From positions 1,612,001-1,676,000 of the forward strand of contig NZ_LT629770.1 in assembly GCF_900105335.1 (NCBI RefSeq): a stretch of 64,000 nt of DNA, read 5' to 3'. Each line of letters starts with the position of its first letter. The stretch's first letter is position 1. The notes below the pieces were generated by a model. The model saw only the letters and a program-made list of their open reading frames with translations, was not told where the DNA came from and did not search any database. The position numbers were made by a program, and so were the translations under genes. Source of the DNA: Microbacterium paraoxydans. Lineage in GTDB: Bacteria > Actinomycetota > Actinomycetes > Actinomycetales > Microbacteriaceae. Shown here in pieces: positions 50,837 to 59,390 of this stretch.

Positions 50837-51670
50837 TCAGTCGAGGAAGATGTCCGGGAACAGCGCGCTGTCCGGAGTCCCCGGGACGGCGGCGTAGCCC
50901 GAGAAGTCGGTGACTCCGTTCGCCTCGAGCACGTCCTCCACGATGAGCGACTGCCCGGTGTACGTACGCGCCGGCTGGGTGAGCACGACGTAGGCGGCGT
51001 CGGCGTAGATGTCGGCCGTCCGGCTCGCGGCCATCACCTTGTCGCCGCCGAGGAGGTTCTGCACCGCGGCCGTCGCGATCGTCGTGCGCGGCCACAGCGT
51101 GTTGGCAGCGATGCCGTCGGCCGCGAACTCCGCCGCGAGTCCGAGCGTGACCATCGTCATCCCGTACTTGGCCAGCGTGTACCCGGTGTGCGCGCCCAGC
51201 CACTTCGGGGTGGGGTTCAGGGGCGGCGAGAGCGAGAGGATGTGCGGGTTCTCGGCGTCCTTGAGGATGGGCACCGCGGCCCGGGAGAGCATGAAGGTGC
51301 CGCGGACGTTCACGTCCTGCATCAGGTCGTACTTCTTGGCGGAGAGGTCGAGCGACCGGGAGAGGTCGATGACGCTGGCGTTGTTGAGGACGATGTCGAT
51401 CCCGCCGAACTCGCCCTGCGTCTTCATGACGGCCTCGGTGATGTGGTCGTCGTCCCGCACGTCGCCCACGATCGGCAGCGCCTGGCCGCCGGCGGCGCGG
51501 ATCTGCTCGGCCGCGCTGTGCACGGTGCCCTCGAGCTTCGGGTGCGGGGAGTCGGTCTTGGCGAGCATCGCGATGTTCGCGCCGTCCGCGGCCGCGCGCA
51601 GGGCGATCGCGAGGCCGATCCCGCGGCTGCCGCCCGACATGAGGATGGTCTTTCCGGCGAGTGTGCTCAT
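50837..51670 (-). CDS. Short-chain dehydrogenase (HSDL2-like)
   Basis: The protein has 277 residues from ATG at 51670. Cofactor loop TILMSGGSRGIGLAIALRAA, NNASVIDLS, catalytic Tyr/Lys in GYTLAKYGMTMV. The segment KLEGTVHSAAEQIRAAGGQA is typical of hydroxysteroid-dehydrogenase-like 2 proteins. The likely role is in fatty-acid or isoprenoid oxidation. Same strand as the next SDR, separated by a 59-bp palindromic element. Confidence 0.88.
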   Translation of the reverse strand: MSTLAGKTILMSGGSRGIGLAIALRAAADGANIAMLAKTDSPHPKLEGTVHSAAEQIRAAGGQALPIVGDVRDDDHITEAVMKTQGEFGGIDIVLNNASVIDLSRSLDLSAKKYDLMQDVNVRGTFMLSRAAVPILKDAENPHILSLSPPLNPTPKWLGAHTGYTLAKYGMTMVTLGLAAEFAADGIAANTLWPRTTIATAAVQNLLGGDKVMAASRTADIYADAAYVVLTQPARTYTGQSLIVEDVLEANGVTDFSGYAAVPGTPDSALFPDIFLD

Positions 51671-51679
51671 GGTTCTCGT

Positions 51680-51738
51680 TTCGAATCGCTTGATTGGCTG
51701 GATTTCCGGGTCGAATCGGGTCATTCAGGCGATTCGAA
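51680..51738. repeat. 59-bp palindromic element, copy 3
   Basis: TTCGAATCGC...GCGATTCGAA termini form a perfect 10-bp inverted repeat; the interior diverges from copies 1 and 2 but total length is identical. It lies between two co-directional SDR genes. Confidence 0.7.
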
Positions 51739-51749
51739 GCCGGGAGGGG

Positions 51750-52508
51750 TCACCGCGGGGCCATGCGGATGGCGCCGTCGAGGCGGATGGTCTCGCCGTT
51801 GAGGTAGCCGTTCTCGACGATCTGCTGCACGAGGGCGGTGTACTCGTCCGGGCGTCCGAGGCGAGCGGGGAACGGCACCTGCTGTCCCAGCGAGTCCTGC
51901 GCCTCCTGCGGAAGGCCCATGAGCATCGGCGTCTCCATGATGCCGGGGGCGATCGTGCACACGCGAATGGCGTGACGGGCGAGCTCGCGAGCGATCGGCA
52001 GGGTCATGGCGTGCACGCCGCCCTTGGACGCCGAGTACGCCGGCTGCCCGATCTGCCCGTCGAACGCGGCGACGCTCGCAGTGTTGACGATGACCCCGCG
52101 CTCCTCGTCATGCAGCTCGTTCGCGGCGATCACAGCCGCAGCCTGGGAGATCACGTTGAACGTGCCGACGAGGTTGATGCGGACGATGCGCTCGAAGTCG
52201 GCGAGCACGGCGGGCGTGCCGTGCCGGTCGAGCACCTTGGCGGGCGGGGCGATGCCGGCGCAGTTCACGACCACCCGCAACGGCGCGGCGGCCTGTGCCG
52301 CGGCGACGGCGGCCTTGACCCCGTCGACGCTCGTCACGTCCGCGGGCACGAAGAGACCGCCGAGCTCGGACGCGATCTCCTCCCCCTTCGACGAGGCGAG
52401 GTCGATGATGGTGACGTGGGCTCCCGCGGCGGTGAGCCGACGGGCGGTGGCCAGCCCGAGTCCGGAGGCGCCGCCGGTGACGAGGGCACCCTGTCCGCTG
52501 ATCTGCAT
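51750..52508 (-). CDS. Short-chain dehydrogenase, 3-hydroxyacyl-CoA dehydrogenase type II-like
   Basis: The protein has 252 residues. GALVTGGASGLGLATARRL, NCAGIAPPAK, NTASVAAFDGQIGQPAYSAS with K, and TIAPGIMETPML match the HSD10-type (type II hydroxyacyl-CoA dehydrogenase) group. It oxidises 3-hydroxyacyl-CoA with NAD+. The upstream gene on this strand side is unrelated. A GGAG ribosome site precedes the ATG. Confidence 0.9.
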   Translation of the reverse strand: MQISGQGALVTGGASGLGLATARRLTAAGAHVTIIDLASSKGEEIASELGGLFVPADVTSVDGVKAAVAAAQAAAPLRVVVNCAGIAPPAKVLDRHGTPAVLADFERIVRINLVGTFNVISQAAAVIAANELHDEERGVIVNTASVAAFDGQIGQPAYSASKGGVHAMTLPIARELARHAIRVCTIAPGIMETPMLMGLPQEAQDSLGQQVPFPARLGRPDEYTALVQQIVENGYLNGETIRLDGAIRMAPR

Positions 52509-52641
52509 CTGATGTTCTCCTTCGAACGTCGTCGTGCGACATGCCTGGAACGCAGTCCCAGCCTATGCGGTTCTTGGTGTCACCGCAGGCCCAGTGCGTC
52601 GACCCGAGCCTACGACACCGAGGTTCCGGCAGGATGGAGAG

Positions 52642-53367
52642 GTGAGCATCCCCGCCGCCTCCGTCGAGGTCCCCGCCCGGGTGCGCGAACTCGCCGCCGG
52701 GGCGGCACTGACCCCCGCGTGGCGCAACGCGCTCGGCGGCCTGACCTTCCGCACCGACGACGGCCGCTACATCAAATGGGGCCCCCTCGATCCTGAGGCG
52801 AACATGCGCGACGAGGCCGAGCGGATGCGCTGGGCCCGCACCTGGATCACGGTGCCCGAGGTGCTCTCCCAGGGCGAGGACGAGGCACACGAGTGGCTCG
52901 TGATGGCGGCCCTCCCCGGCAGCAGCGCCGTGGATCCGCGGTGGGCCGCCTCTCCGGAGGCCGCCGTCCGCGCAGTCGGGCTCGGTCTGCGCCTCCTGCA
53001 CGACGCCCTCCCCGTCGCGGAGTGTCCGTGGACGTGGAGCCCGGCGGAGCGCATCGCGAACGCCGCCGACCGCGGCACGACGGTACCGACGGACCTGCTC
53101 GAGCCGCCGTCGATCGACCGGCTCGTGGTCTGCCACGGCGACGCATGCCTGCCGAACACCCTGCTCGACGACGACGGCCGACCCCTCGCCCATGTCGACC
53201 TCGCCGCGCTCGGGGTCGCCGACCGGTGGACCGACATCGCCGTCGCCGCCATGAGCACGCTGTGGAACTTCGGACCCGGGTGGGAGGACACCCTCATCAC
53301 GGCCTACGGCGTCGAGCCCGACCACGTCCGGCTGGAGTACTACCGACGCCTCTGGAACGAGACGTGA
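52642..53367 (+). CDS. Aminoglycoside 3'-phosphotransferase (APH) family kinase
   Basis: The protein has 241 residues from GTG at 52642 (GGAGAG upstream). It has the APH catalytic loop VVCHGDACLPNTLLDDDG and the metal-binding Asp in LAHVDLAALGVADRWTDIA. It is slightly shorter than acquired APH(3') enzymes (about 265). Codon use matches the neighbours and no mobile DNA is nearby, so an intrinsic small-molecule kinase is as likely as a resistance determinant. Confidence 0.85.
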   Translation: MSIPAASVEVPARVRELAAGAALTPAWRNALGGLTFRTDDGRYIKWGPLDPEANMRDEAERMRWARTWITVPEVLSQGEDEAHEWLVMAALPGSSAVDPRWAASPEAAVRAVGLGLRLLHDALPVAECPWTWSPAERIANAADRGTTVPTDLLEPPSIDRLVVCHGDACLPNTLLDDDGRPLAHVDLAALGVADRWTDIAVAAMSTLWNFGPGWEDTLITAYGVEPDHVRLEYYRRLWNET

Positions 53368-53380
53368 TCCGGCCCCCGGC

Positions 53381-54853
53381 TCAGGCTTCCGGGTGCGCGT
53401 CGCTCAGGAGGCTCCCGTCGGCGGGCCGCCGATCCCACGAGGGCTTCCGCAGCGCGTAGAAGAGCAGCGGCGGGGCACCGAGCACGACGATCACCGCTCC
53501 GACGATCCACGGGTACGCGGCCGCCGGGAAGGCGGTGAAGCCGTCGGGCGGGATGAAGGCGAGCAGGAACGCCGCGAGGCAGGCGAAGAACCCGACCCCG
53601 GCGACGAACGGGAGGGCCTTCACGCGGTAGGCACGGTGGACGTCCGGCGCCTTCCGCCGCAGCACCATCGCCGAGGCGAACATGAGCATGTACATGATGA
53701 GGTACAGCGCGGCGGCCATGTCGATGAGCGCCACGAAGGCGGCGCTGACGTTGGGCACGATGATGAAGATCGCCGCGAGGATCGTGACGATGGTTCCCTG
53801 GAGCATCAGGATGCCGGACTGCACACCGGCCTTGTTCCGCTTCTGCAGCAGCGGCGGGAGCAGTCCCGTCTCCGCCGCCGCCAGCACACCCTTGGAGGGA
53901 CCGGCGACCCACGTCACGACCGAGGCGAGGGCACCGGCGGCGATCAGGGCCGAGACGACGGCCGTCGCCCACCCCATGTCCCAGTGGTCGAAGTACTCCC
54001 CGAACGCGAGCATGATGCCGTTCGTCAGCCCGAGCTCCTTCTTCGGCACAGCGACCGCGATCGCGATGGTGGGCAGGATGAAGACGAGCAGGATCAGGCC
54101 GGCGGCGAGGAACACCGAACGCGGGTAGCCCTTGCCCGGATCCTTCATCTGGTTCACGTGCACCGCGTTGACCTCCATGCCGGCGTAGGCCAGCACGTTC
54201 GAGACGATCAGCACGATGGACGCGAGACCCGTGAACGGCGGGATCACCGCCGAGGCATCCAGCGGCACCTGGCTCTTCTCCCCGCTGAAGACCCACACCG
54301 CCCCGAAAACGATGAGCAGCACCGCCGGGAACAGCGTGCCGATGATGCCGCCCCACGAGCCCAGCTTGGCGAAGAGATCGCCACCGCGGAGGGTGACCAG
54401 GGTGGCGCCCCAGTAGCAGACGATGATGATGACCGCCGTGAAGAAACCGGAGCTGGACAGCGAGGGGTCGAGGAAGACGAAGGCGAGGGCGCCGGCCACG
54501 AAGGCGAGCTGCGTGGGGAACCAGACGACGTTCTGGATCCACTGCAGCCACACTGCGGTGAACCCCCAGCGGTTGCCGAGGGCCTCCCGCACCCAGACGT
54601 ACACCCCGCCCTTCCACCCGGTCGCGAGCTCCGCGGCGACGAGGGCGGTGGGGACGAGGAAGAGCACCGCGGGGATGAGGTACAGCGTGATGCTACCGAG
54701 GCCGTAGATCGCCATCGCGGGCAGGGACCGCAGGCTCGCCACGACGACGAGGGTGAGCAGGGCGAGCTGGCCGATGCCGAGGACGGCGACGGCGGGACGG
54801 GAGACGCGCGGCGTGGAGGCGGCGCCGGCGGCACCGGACTGCGGGGCGGACAT
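53381..54853 (-). CDS. Amino acid/GABA antiporter (APC superfamily)
   Basis: The protein has 490 residues with about 12 membrane segments. Early helices include VAVLGIGQLALLTLVVVASL and the ATGWKGGVYVWVREALGNRW region typical of glutamate:GABA antiporters. It begins 9 nt after the glutamate decarboxylase stop. The pair would take up glutamate and export GABA, consuming a cytoplasmic proton per turnover. Confidence 0.9.
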   Translation of the reverse strand: MSAPQSGAAGAASTPRVSRPAVAVLGIGQLALLTLVVVASLRSLPAMAIYGLGSITLYLIPAVLFLVPTALVAAELATGWKGGVYVWVREALGNRWGFTAVWLQWIQNVVWFPTQLAFVAGALAFVFLDPSLSSSGFFTAVIIIVCYWGATLVTLRGGDLFAKLGSWGGIIGTLFPAVLLIVFGAVWVFSGEKSQVPLDASAVIPPFTGLASIVLIVSNVLAYAGMEVNAVHVNQMKDPGKGYPRSVFLAAGLILLVFILPTIAIAVAVPKKELGLTNGIMLAFGEYFDHWDMGWATAVVSALIAAGALASVVTWVAGPSKGVLAAAETGLLPPLLQKRNKAGVQSGILMLQGTIVTILAAIFIIVPNVSAAFVALIDMAAALYLIMYMLMFASAMVLRRKAPDVHRAYRVKALPFVAGVGFFACLAAFLLAFIPPDGFTAFPAAAYPWIVGAVIVVLGAPPLLFYALRKPSWDRRPADGSLLSDAHPEA

Positions 54854-54862
54854 GTCAGCCCC

Positions 54863-56233
54863 CTAGTGGTGGAACGCCGAGTCGGGGTGGTCGGACGGCA
54901 TGGGTGCCGTGAGCGCGTCGAGGTGGGCCACCTCAGCGGTGATGGCGTCGAGCAGCTCGGCGGCCAGGTCCATGCTGAGCCCGTTGCGCACGACGATCCG
55001 CTGCACCGTGAGGTCCTCCAGATCGGCGGGCATCGGGTACGCGGGGACGAGCCAGCCGCGCATCCGGAGTCGATCCTGCAGGTGGTACAGCGTCCACTTG
55101 TCGGTGTGCCCGTCCTTCAGGCGCCAGGCGAAGACGGGGATGTCGCTGCCGTCGTTCCACAGTTCGAACGCGTCCAGTTTCGCGATCCCCGCGGACAGGA
55201 ACTTCGCCACGTCCTGCGAGGCCTGCTGGATAGCCCGGTAGCCCTCGAATCCGAGGCGGAGGAACAGGTAGTACTGCAGCAGCACCTGCGCCCCAGGGCG
55301 GGAGAAGTTCAGGGCGAAGGTCGGCATCTCCCCGCCGAGGTAGCTCACCTTGAACACCAGATCCTCCGGCAGCCACTGCGTGTCGCGCCAGACCACCCAG
55401 CCGAGACCGGGGTAGACGAGACCGTATTTATGCCCCGAGGTGCTGATCGAGTGCACGCGCTCCAGCCGGAAGTCCCAGACCAGGTCGGGCTGGAGGAACG
55501 GGGCGATCATCGCTCCCGAGGCGCCGTCCACGTGGATCGGGATGTCGAGGCCGGTCTTCTCCTGGATCGCATCCAGCGCCGCGGCGATCTCCGCCACCGG
55601 CTCGTACATGCCGGTGTAGGTGACACCCATGATGGCGACGACGCCGATGGTGTTCTCGTCCACGTACTTCTCGAGATCATGGCCGTCGAGTGTCTTGTGC
55701 TCCTCACTGATGGGCACGTAGCGCGGTTCGACGTCGAAGTAGTTGCAGAACTTCTCCCAGCACACCTGCACGGCGCTCGACATCACGAGGTTCGGCGCGG
55801 AGGCGTCTTTGCCGGCGGCACGGCGCGCCTGCTGCCAGCGCCGCTTGAACGCGAGACCGCCGAGCATGCACGCCTCGGAGGAGCCGATGGTCGAGGTGCC
55901 GATGCTCTTCGCCGCGTCCGGAGCCTTCCAGAGGTTCGCGAGCATGTGCCAGCAGTTGTCCTCGATGGCGGCGGTCTGCGGATACTCGTCCTTGTCGATC
56001 ATGTTCTTGTCGAACGAGGCCACGTAGACCTGCTTCGCCTCGTCGTCCATCCAGGTGCTGACGAAGGTGGCGAGGTTGAGGCGTGCGTTGCCGTCGAGGA
56101 TGGTCTCGTCCTCGACGATCTGCTTCGCCGTCGCGGGAAGCGACTCGGAATCCGGGATGACGTGTCGCGGTGCGACGGTGGCCTCGCCCGGCCGCGTGAA
56201 GAGCGGCTGGTCGTCGGCGGAGGAGATGCTCAT
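54863..56233 (-). CDS. gadB: Glutamate decarboxylase (PLP-dependent)
   Basis: The protein has 456 residues from ATG at 56233. PLP lysine Lys269 in HSISTSGHKYGLVYPGLGW; substrate and cofactor segments SSEACMLGGLAFKRRWQQAR and IHVDGASGAMIAPFL. The C-terminus ends in His-His (SDHPDSAFHH), reminiscent of the histidine plug of acid-activated GadB, though this is only resemblance. With the antiporter downstream it forms an acid-resistance or GABA-producing operon. Confidence 0.94.
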   Translation of the reverse strand: MSISSADDQPLFTRPGEATVAPRHVIPDSESLPATAKQIVEDETILDGNARLNLATFVSTWMDDEAKQVYVASFDKNMIDKDEYPQTAAIEDNCWHMLANLWKAPDAAKSIGTSTIGSSEACMLGGLAFKRRWQQARRAAGKDASAPNLVMSSAVQVCWEKFCNYFDVEPRYVPISEEHKTLDGHDLEKYVDENTIGVVAIMGVTYTGMYEPVAEIAAALDAIQEKTGLDIPIHVDGASGAMIAPFLQPDLVWDFRLERVHSISTSGHKYGLVYPGLGWVVWRDTQWLPEDLVFKVSYLGGEMPTFALNFSRPGAQVLLQYYLFLRLGFEGYRAIQQASQDVAKFLSAGIAKLDAFELWNDGSDIPVFAWRLKDGHTDKWTLYHLQDRLRMRGWLVPAYPMPADLEDLTVQRIVVRNGLSMDLAAELLDAITAEVAHLDALTAPMPSDHPDSAFHH

Positions 56234-56334
56234 GGGACGTCCCTTTCGGTCGGTGTCGATTGGCACTGTCTCCAGCGGACGCTAGACCGGCCACCGACCG
56301 ACCTCCAGGGACCCTCGTCCGAAACGGGTGAGGG

Positions 56335-57126
56335 TCAGGACGGCCCGAGGATGAAGTTCCAGGCCCCGGTCGCGACCGCGGCGGCGATCGCCGTCGCGGA
56401 GATCGCCGCCCCGACGGCGAGCAGAAGCCACTCCGGCGCGCCGAAGCGCGACTCCCGCGCCCACGTCCGTCGTCCCGCCGCCCCGAAGCCGCGTGCCTCC
56501 ATCGCGGTCGCGAGCTTGGCACCGCGGCGGATCGACAGCACGAGCAGGGCGAAGGCCATGCCGAGGAAGCGCCGGATGCGCCCGCGGTCGGCCACGCCGC
56601 GCGCGCGACGGGCGAGCTCGAGGGCACGCCAGTCGTCGAGGAACAGTCCGGCCATGCGCAGGCCGGCGAGCGCGCCCAGCACGAAACGGGCCGGAAGCCG
56701 AAGGATCTGCCCGAGGCCGTCGGCGAGGTCCGTGGGATCGACCGTGATGAAGAGCACTACCGAGGGCAGGGCGATCGCGAGCACCCGGAGCATCGTGGCG
56801 ACGGCGAGCGCGAGCGACCCCTCGCTGATGCGGAGCACGAACCAGTCGACGTAGACGGTGCCGCTCGTCTCTCCGTAGAGGGCGATGGTGAGACCGGTCA
56901 GCGGAGCCGCGAGCCAGACCGGCCACGTGCGCACCCAGAACTCCCGCCAGCCGATGCCCGCGAAGAGGAACAGCACCGCTTCGAGCACCAGCGCGACAGC
57001 CGCCGACACGGGGTCGAGGGTGAGGACCAGCGGCACGGCGATGAGCGCGCTGACCCCCAGCTTCGCGACCGGATTGATCCGGGCGACGACGCCGGTGCGG
57101 GCGGACGCGGGGGCGAGAGCCGTCAT
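56335..57126 (-). CDS. ykoC: ECF transporter T component (CbiQ/EcfT family)
   Basis: The protein has 263 residues with five to six membrane segments. The two ATPase-coupling helices carry Ala-Arg-Gly type motifs, ELARRARGVADRGRIRR and ATAMEARGFGAAGRRTWA. It overlaps the ATPase gene by four bases. Third gene of a thiamine-precursor importer. Confidence 0.92.
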   Translation of the reverse strand: MTALAPASARTGVVARINPVAKLGVSALIAVPLVLTLDPVSAAVALVLEAVLFLFAGIGWREFWVRTWPVWLAAPLTGLTIALYGETSGTVYVDWFVLRISEGSLALAVATMLRVLAIALPSVVLFITVDPTDLADGLGQILRLPARFVLGALAGLRMAGLFLDDWRALELARRARGVADRGRIRRFLGMAFALLVLSIRRGAKLATAMEARGFGAAGRRTWARESRFGAPEWLLLAVGAAISATAIAAAVATGAWNFILGPS

Positions 57127-58577
57127 GCCGGTGCCCCCAGCGCGAACCGCGTGGCGTGCAGGGCGCGCACCACGTCGAGATCGTGGGTGATGGTGACGAT
57201 CGCGGAGCCCTCGTCCCGCAGGGCGGCGAGCATCGCGACGAGCTCAGCCCAGGTGCGGGCGTCCTGGCCGAACGTCGGCTCGTCGAGGATCAGCACCCGG
57301 GGTCGCGTGGCGATCGCGGCCGCGACCGTGAGCCGGCGCTTCTCTCCACCCGAGAGCGTGTACGGATTCGCGGCCCCCAGATGCGCCAGCCGCAGCCGGG
57401 CCAGCAGCTCGTCGATACGGGCCTCGATCTCGCCTTCGGGGAGGCCCAGGGCGCGGGGGCCGACCGCGAGCTCCTCGCGCACCGTCTTGCCGAGGAGCTG
57501 ATGTTCCGGCTCCTGGAAAACCATCCCGATCCGCGTGAGGAGCTCGCGGGAGGCCCAGCGGATCGGGGACGGGTCCGCCCCCTGCGCGAGCACCGGGGCC
57601 GCGGACACGGCACCGCTGACGGGAGGGAGGAGTCCGGCGAGGGTCAGACCCAGCGTGGACTTGCCCGCACCGTTGGGCCCGGTGATCGCGACGGCTTCCC
57701 CCGCACGCACCTCCAGGTCGATGCCCTGTGCCACGGGGCGCCCCTTCACCCGTGCGACCGCGAGCCCGCGCGCCGACAGCAGCACCTCCCCGGGAGCCGT
57801 CCGCGGTGCCGGCGGCTCGGCGGGCGGTCGGCCGGGCACCCAGACGCCGTCCGCGGCCAGGCGCTCGCCCTGCGCGCCGAGCACATCCGCAGGAGTGCCG
57901 TCCGCCACCACCCCGCCGGCACCCAGCACGATCACCCGCGTGAGGAGCGGCAACCACACCTCGAGCCGATGCTCCACGACCACGAGGGTGGCGGGACGCG
58001 TGGCGAGCATCCGCTCGACGGCATCCCTGACCTCGCGCACGCCCTCCGGATCGAGGTTCGCCGTCGGCTCGTCGAGCAGCACCAGCCCGGGGCCCATCGC
58101 CAGCATGCCGGCCAGGGCGAGCCGCTGCTTCTGACCGCCGGAGAGCGCCGCGGTCGGGTGATCGAGCGGCACGTCCAGTCCGACGCCGGCCATCGCGGCC
58201 TCGACGCGGGGCCAGATCTCGGCACGCGGCACACCGAGGTTCTCGCACCCGAAGGCGACGTCATCGCCGGCACGGGCGAGGATCACCTGCGAGTCGGGAT
58301 CCTGGAGCACGAGCCCGGCCCGCCCGCGGGTCGCCGCGGCGGGGTCGCCGCCGACGAGCAGCGCGCCTTCGCTCTCCCCCTCCTCCTCACCGCCGAGCAC
58401 ACCGGCGAGGCCGTGCAGCAGCGTCGACTTCCCCGCGCCGGAGGCGCCGAGCACGAGCACGCGCTCGCCGGGCTCGATGCGGAACGAGACGTCGCGCAGC
58501 GCCCAGGCGTGGCGGCTCGCGTGTCGCCAACCCCAGCCGCGGGCCTCGACGCCGGCGGGAGCGAACTGCGCGGACAT
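57123..58577 (-). CDS. ykoD: ECF transporter ATPase with two fused ABC domains (YkoD-like)
   Basis: The protein has 484 residues from ATG at 58577. First domain: Walker A VLGASGAGKSTLLHGLAG, signature LSGGQKQRLALAG, Walker B LVLLDEPTANLD. Second domain: Walker A ITGPNGAGKSTLGLTLAG, signature LSGGEKRRLTVAAAI, Walker B VLILDEPTFGQD. The fusion of both ATPases is the YkoD arrangement. It shares a base with the S-component stop. Confidence 0.93.
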   Translation of the reverse strand: MSAQFAPAGVEARGWGWRHASRHAWALRDVSFRIEPGERVLVLGASGAGKSTLLHGLAGVLGGEEEGESEGALLVGGDPAAATRGRAGLVLQDPDSQVILARAGDDVAFGCENLGVPRAEIWPRVEAAMAGVGLDVPLDHPTAALSGGQKQRLALAGMLAMGPGLVLLDEPTANLDPEGVREVRDAVERMLATRPATLVVVEHRLEVWLPLLTRVIVLGAGGVVADGTPADVLGAQGERLAADGVWVPGRPPAEPPAPRTAPGEVLLSARGLAVARVKGRPVAQGIDLEVRAGEAVAITGPNGAGKSTLGLTLAGLLPPVSGAVSAAPVLAQGADPSPIRWASRELLTRIGMVFQEPEHQLLGKTVREELAVGPRALGLPEGEIEARIDELLARLRLAHLGAANPYTLSGGEKRRLTVAAAIATRPRVLILDEPTFGQDARTWAELVAMLAALRDEGSAIVTITHDLDVVRALHATRFALGAPA

Positions 58578-59218
58578 CAGACGCGGACGCGCGCCTCGCG
58601 CCCGGAGCCGAAGCGGTCCAGAGCCCCGGTCGCCGCGATGCCGCGGGCGAGCACCCACGACAGCGCACCGGCGATGACCGCCCCGGAGATCACGGTGCTG
58701 AGGAGGTAGATCGTCGTGAAGGCGGGACCTGACCCGGCATACCAGAGGACGAGGTTGTTGATGCCGCCCGCGAGCGCGGCACCGGCCCCGGCGAGGATCG
58801 CGACGGGCAGCGACCAGCGGCGGTAGAAGAACAGCAAGAAGACCAGCTCGGCGCCGAGGCCCTGCACGAGACCCGCCTCGAGCGTGAGGAAGCCGCCCCA
58901 CTGGTTGCCGATGAGCGCCGAGACGACGGCGGCCAGCAGCTCGACGTAGATCGCGGCACCCGCCTTGCGGATGATGAGCCCGCCGAGCACACCCGCGAAG
59001 AGCCACGGGCCGTCGAGGAGCCCTTGGAGGCCGGGAAGCAGCGGCTCGAGCATGGCCTTCGGCCCCAGGTATCCGACGTTCCAGGCCAGGAAGATCAGAC
59101 CGGCGGCGACACCGAGGACGCTGGCGACGACGATGTCGATGACGCGCCAGCGCAGGTAGCCCCGCGCCGGAGCGGCCGTGGTGTTCCTCGACGGGGATGC
59201 GGACGTGGACGTACTCAT
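58577..59218 (-). CDS. ykoE: ECF transporter S component, YkoE family (thiamine precursor)
   Basis: The protein has 213 residues from ATG at 59218 (GGAGGAG ribosome site). Six membrane segments; VASVLGVAAGLIFLAWNVGY and NQWGGFLTLEAGLVQGLGAE are YkoE-like. A TPP riboswitch directly upstream supports hydroxymethylpyrimidine or thiamine as substrate. The order S-A-T matches ykoEDC. Confidence 0.92.
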   Translation of the reverse strand: MSTSTSASPSRNTTAAPARGYLRWRVIDIVVASVLGVAAGLIFLAWNVGYLGPKAMLEPLLPGLQGLLDGPWLFAGVLGGLIIRKAGAAIYVELLAAVVSALIGNQWGGFLTLEAGLVQGLGAELVFLLFFYRRWSLPVAILAGAGAALAGGINNLVLWYAGSGPAFTTIYLLSTVISGAVIAGALSWVLARGIAATGALDRFGSGREARVRV

Positions 59219-59228
59219 GTGAACTCCT

Positions 59229-59314
59229 CCCTGCGCTGGCATGACCCAGATCAGGTTCGACGGTCGAAGCGCGATTCGCTCCCTCTCAGCCCGGCTCGCC
59301 GGACTCCCGTGGTT
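59229..59314 (-). ncRNA. TPP riboswitch (THI element)
   Basis: On the minus strand the conserved parts appear in order: CCACGGGAGTCCGG, GGGCTGAGAGGGAG, and then GAACCTGATCTGGGTCATGC followed by CAGCGCAGGGA. The final CAGGGA runs directly into the GGAGGAG ribosome site (59224-59230) of ykoE. TPP binding should hide this site and stop translation. Motif sequences are unmistakable. Confidence 0.95.
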
Positions 59315-59390
59315 GTGCTGTCGATCCTACCGTCCGCGCGTCCCGCGCCGCGCACGGCGGATTCGGGGCCGGATTCGGTACCGTAAGCGA

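Noticed and set aside
52642..53367. Acquired aminoglycoside resistance gene
   Set aside because: The APH fold is clear, but there is no mobile element, the base composition matches the neighbours, and the length is below that of acquired APH(3') enzymes.
53393..56854. 1153-codon plus-strand frame
   Set aside because: Shadow of the antiporter and glutamate decarboxylase genes, whose motifs are intact on the minus strand.
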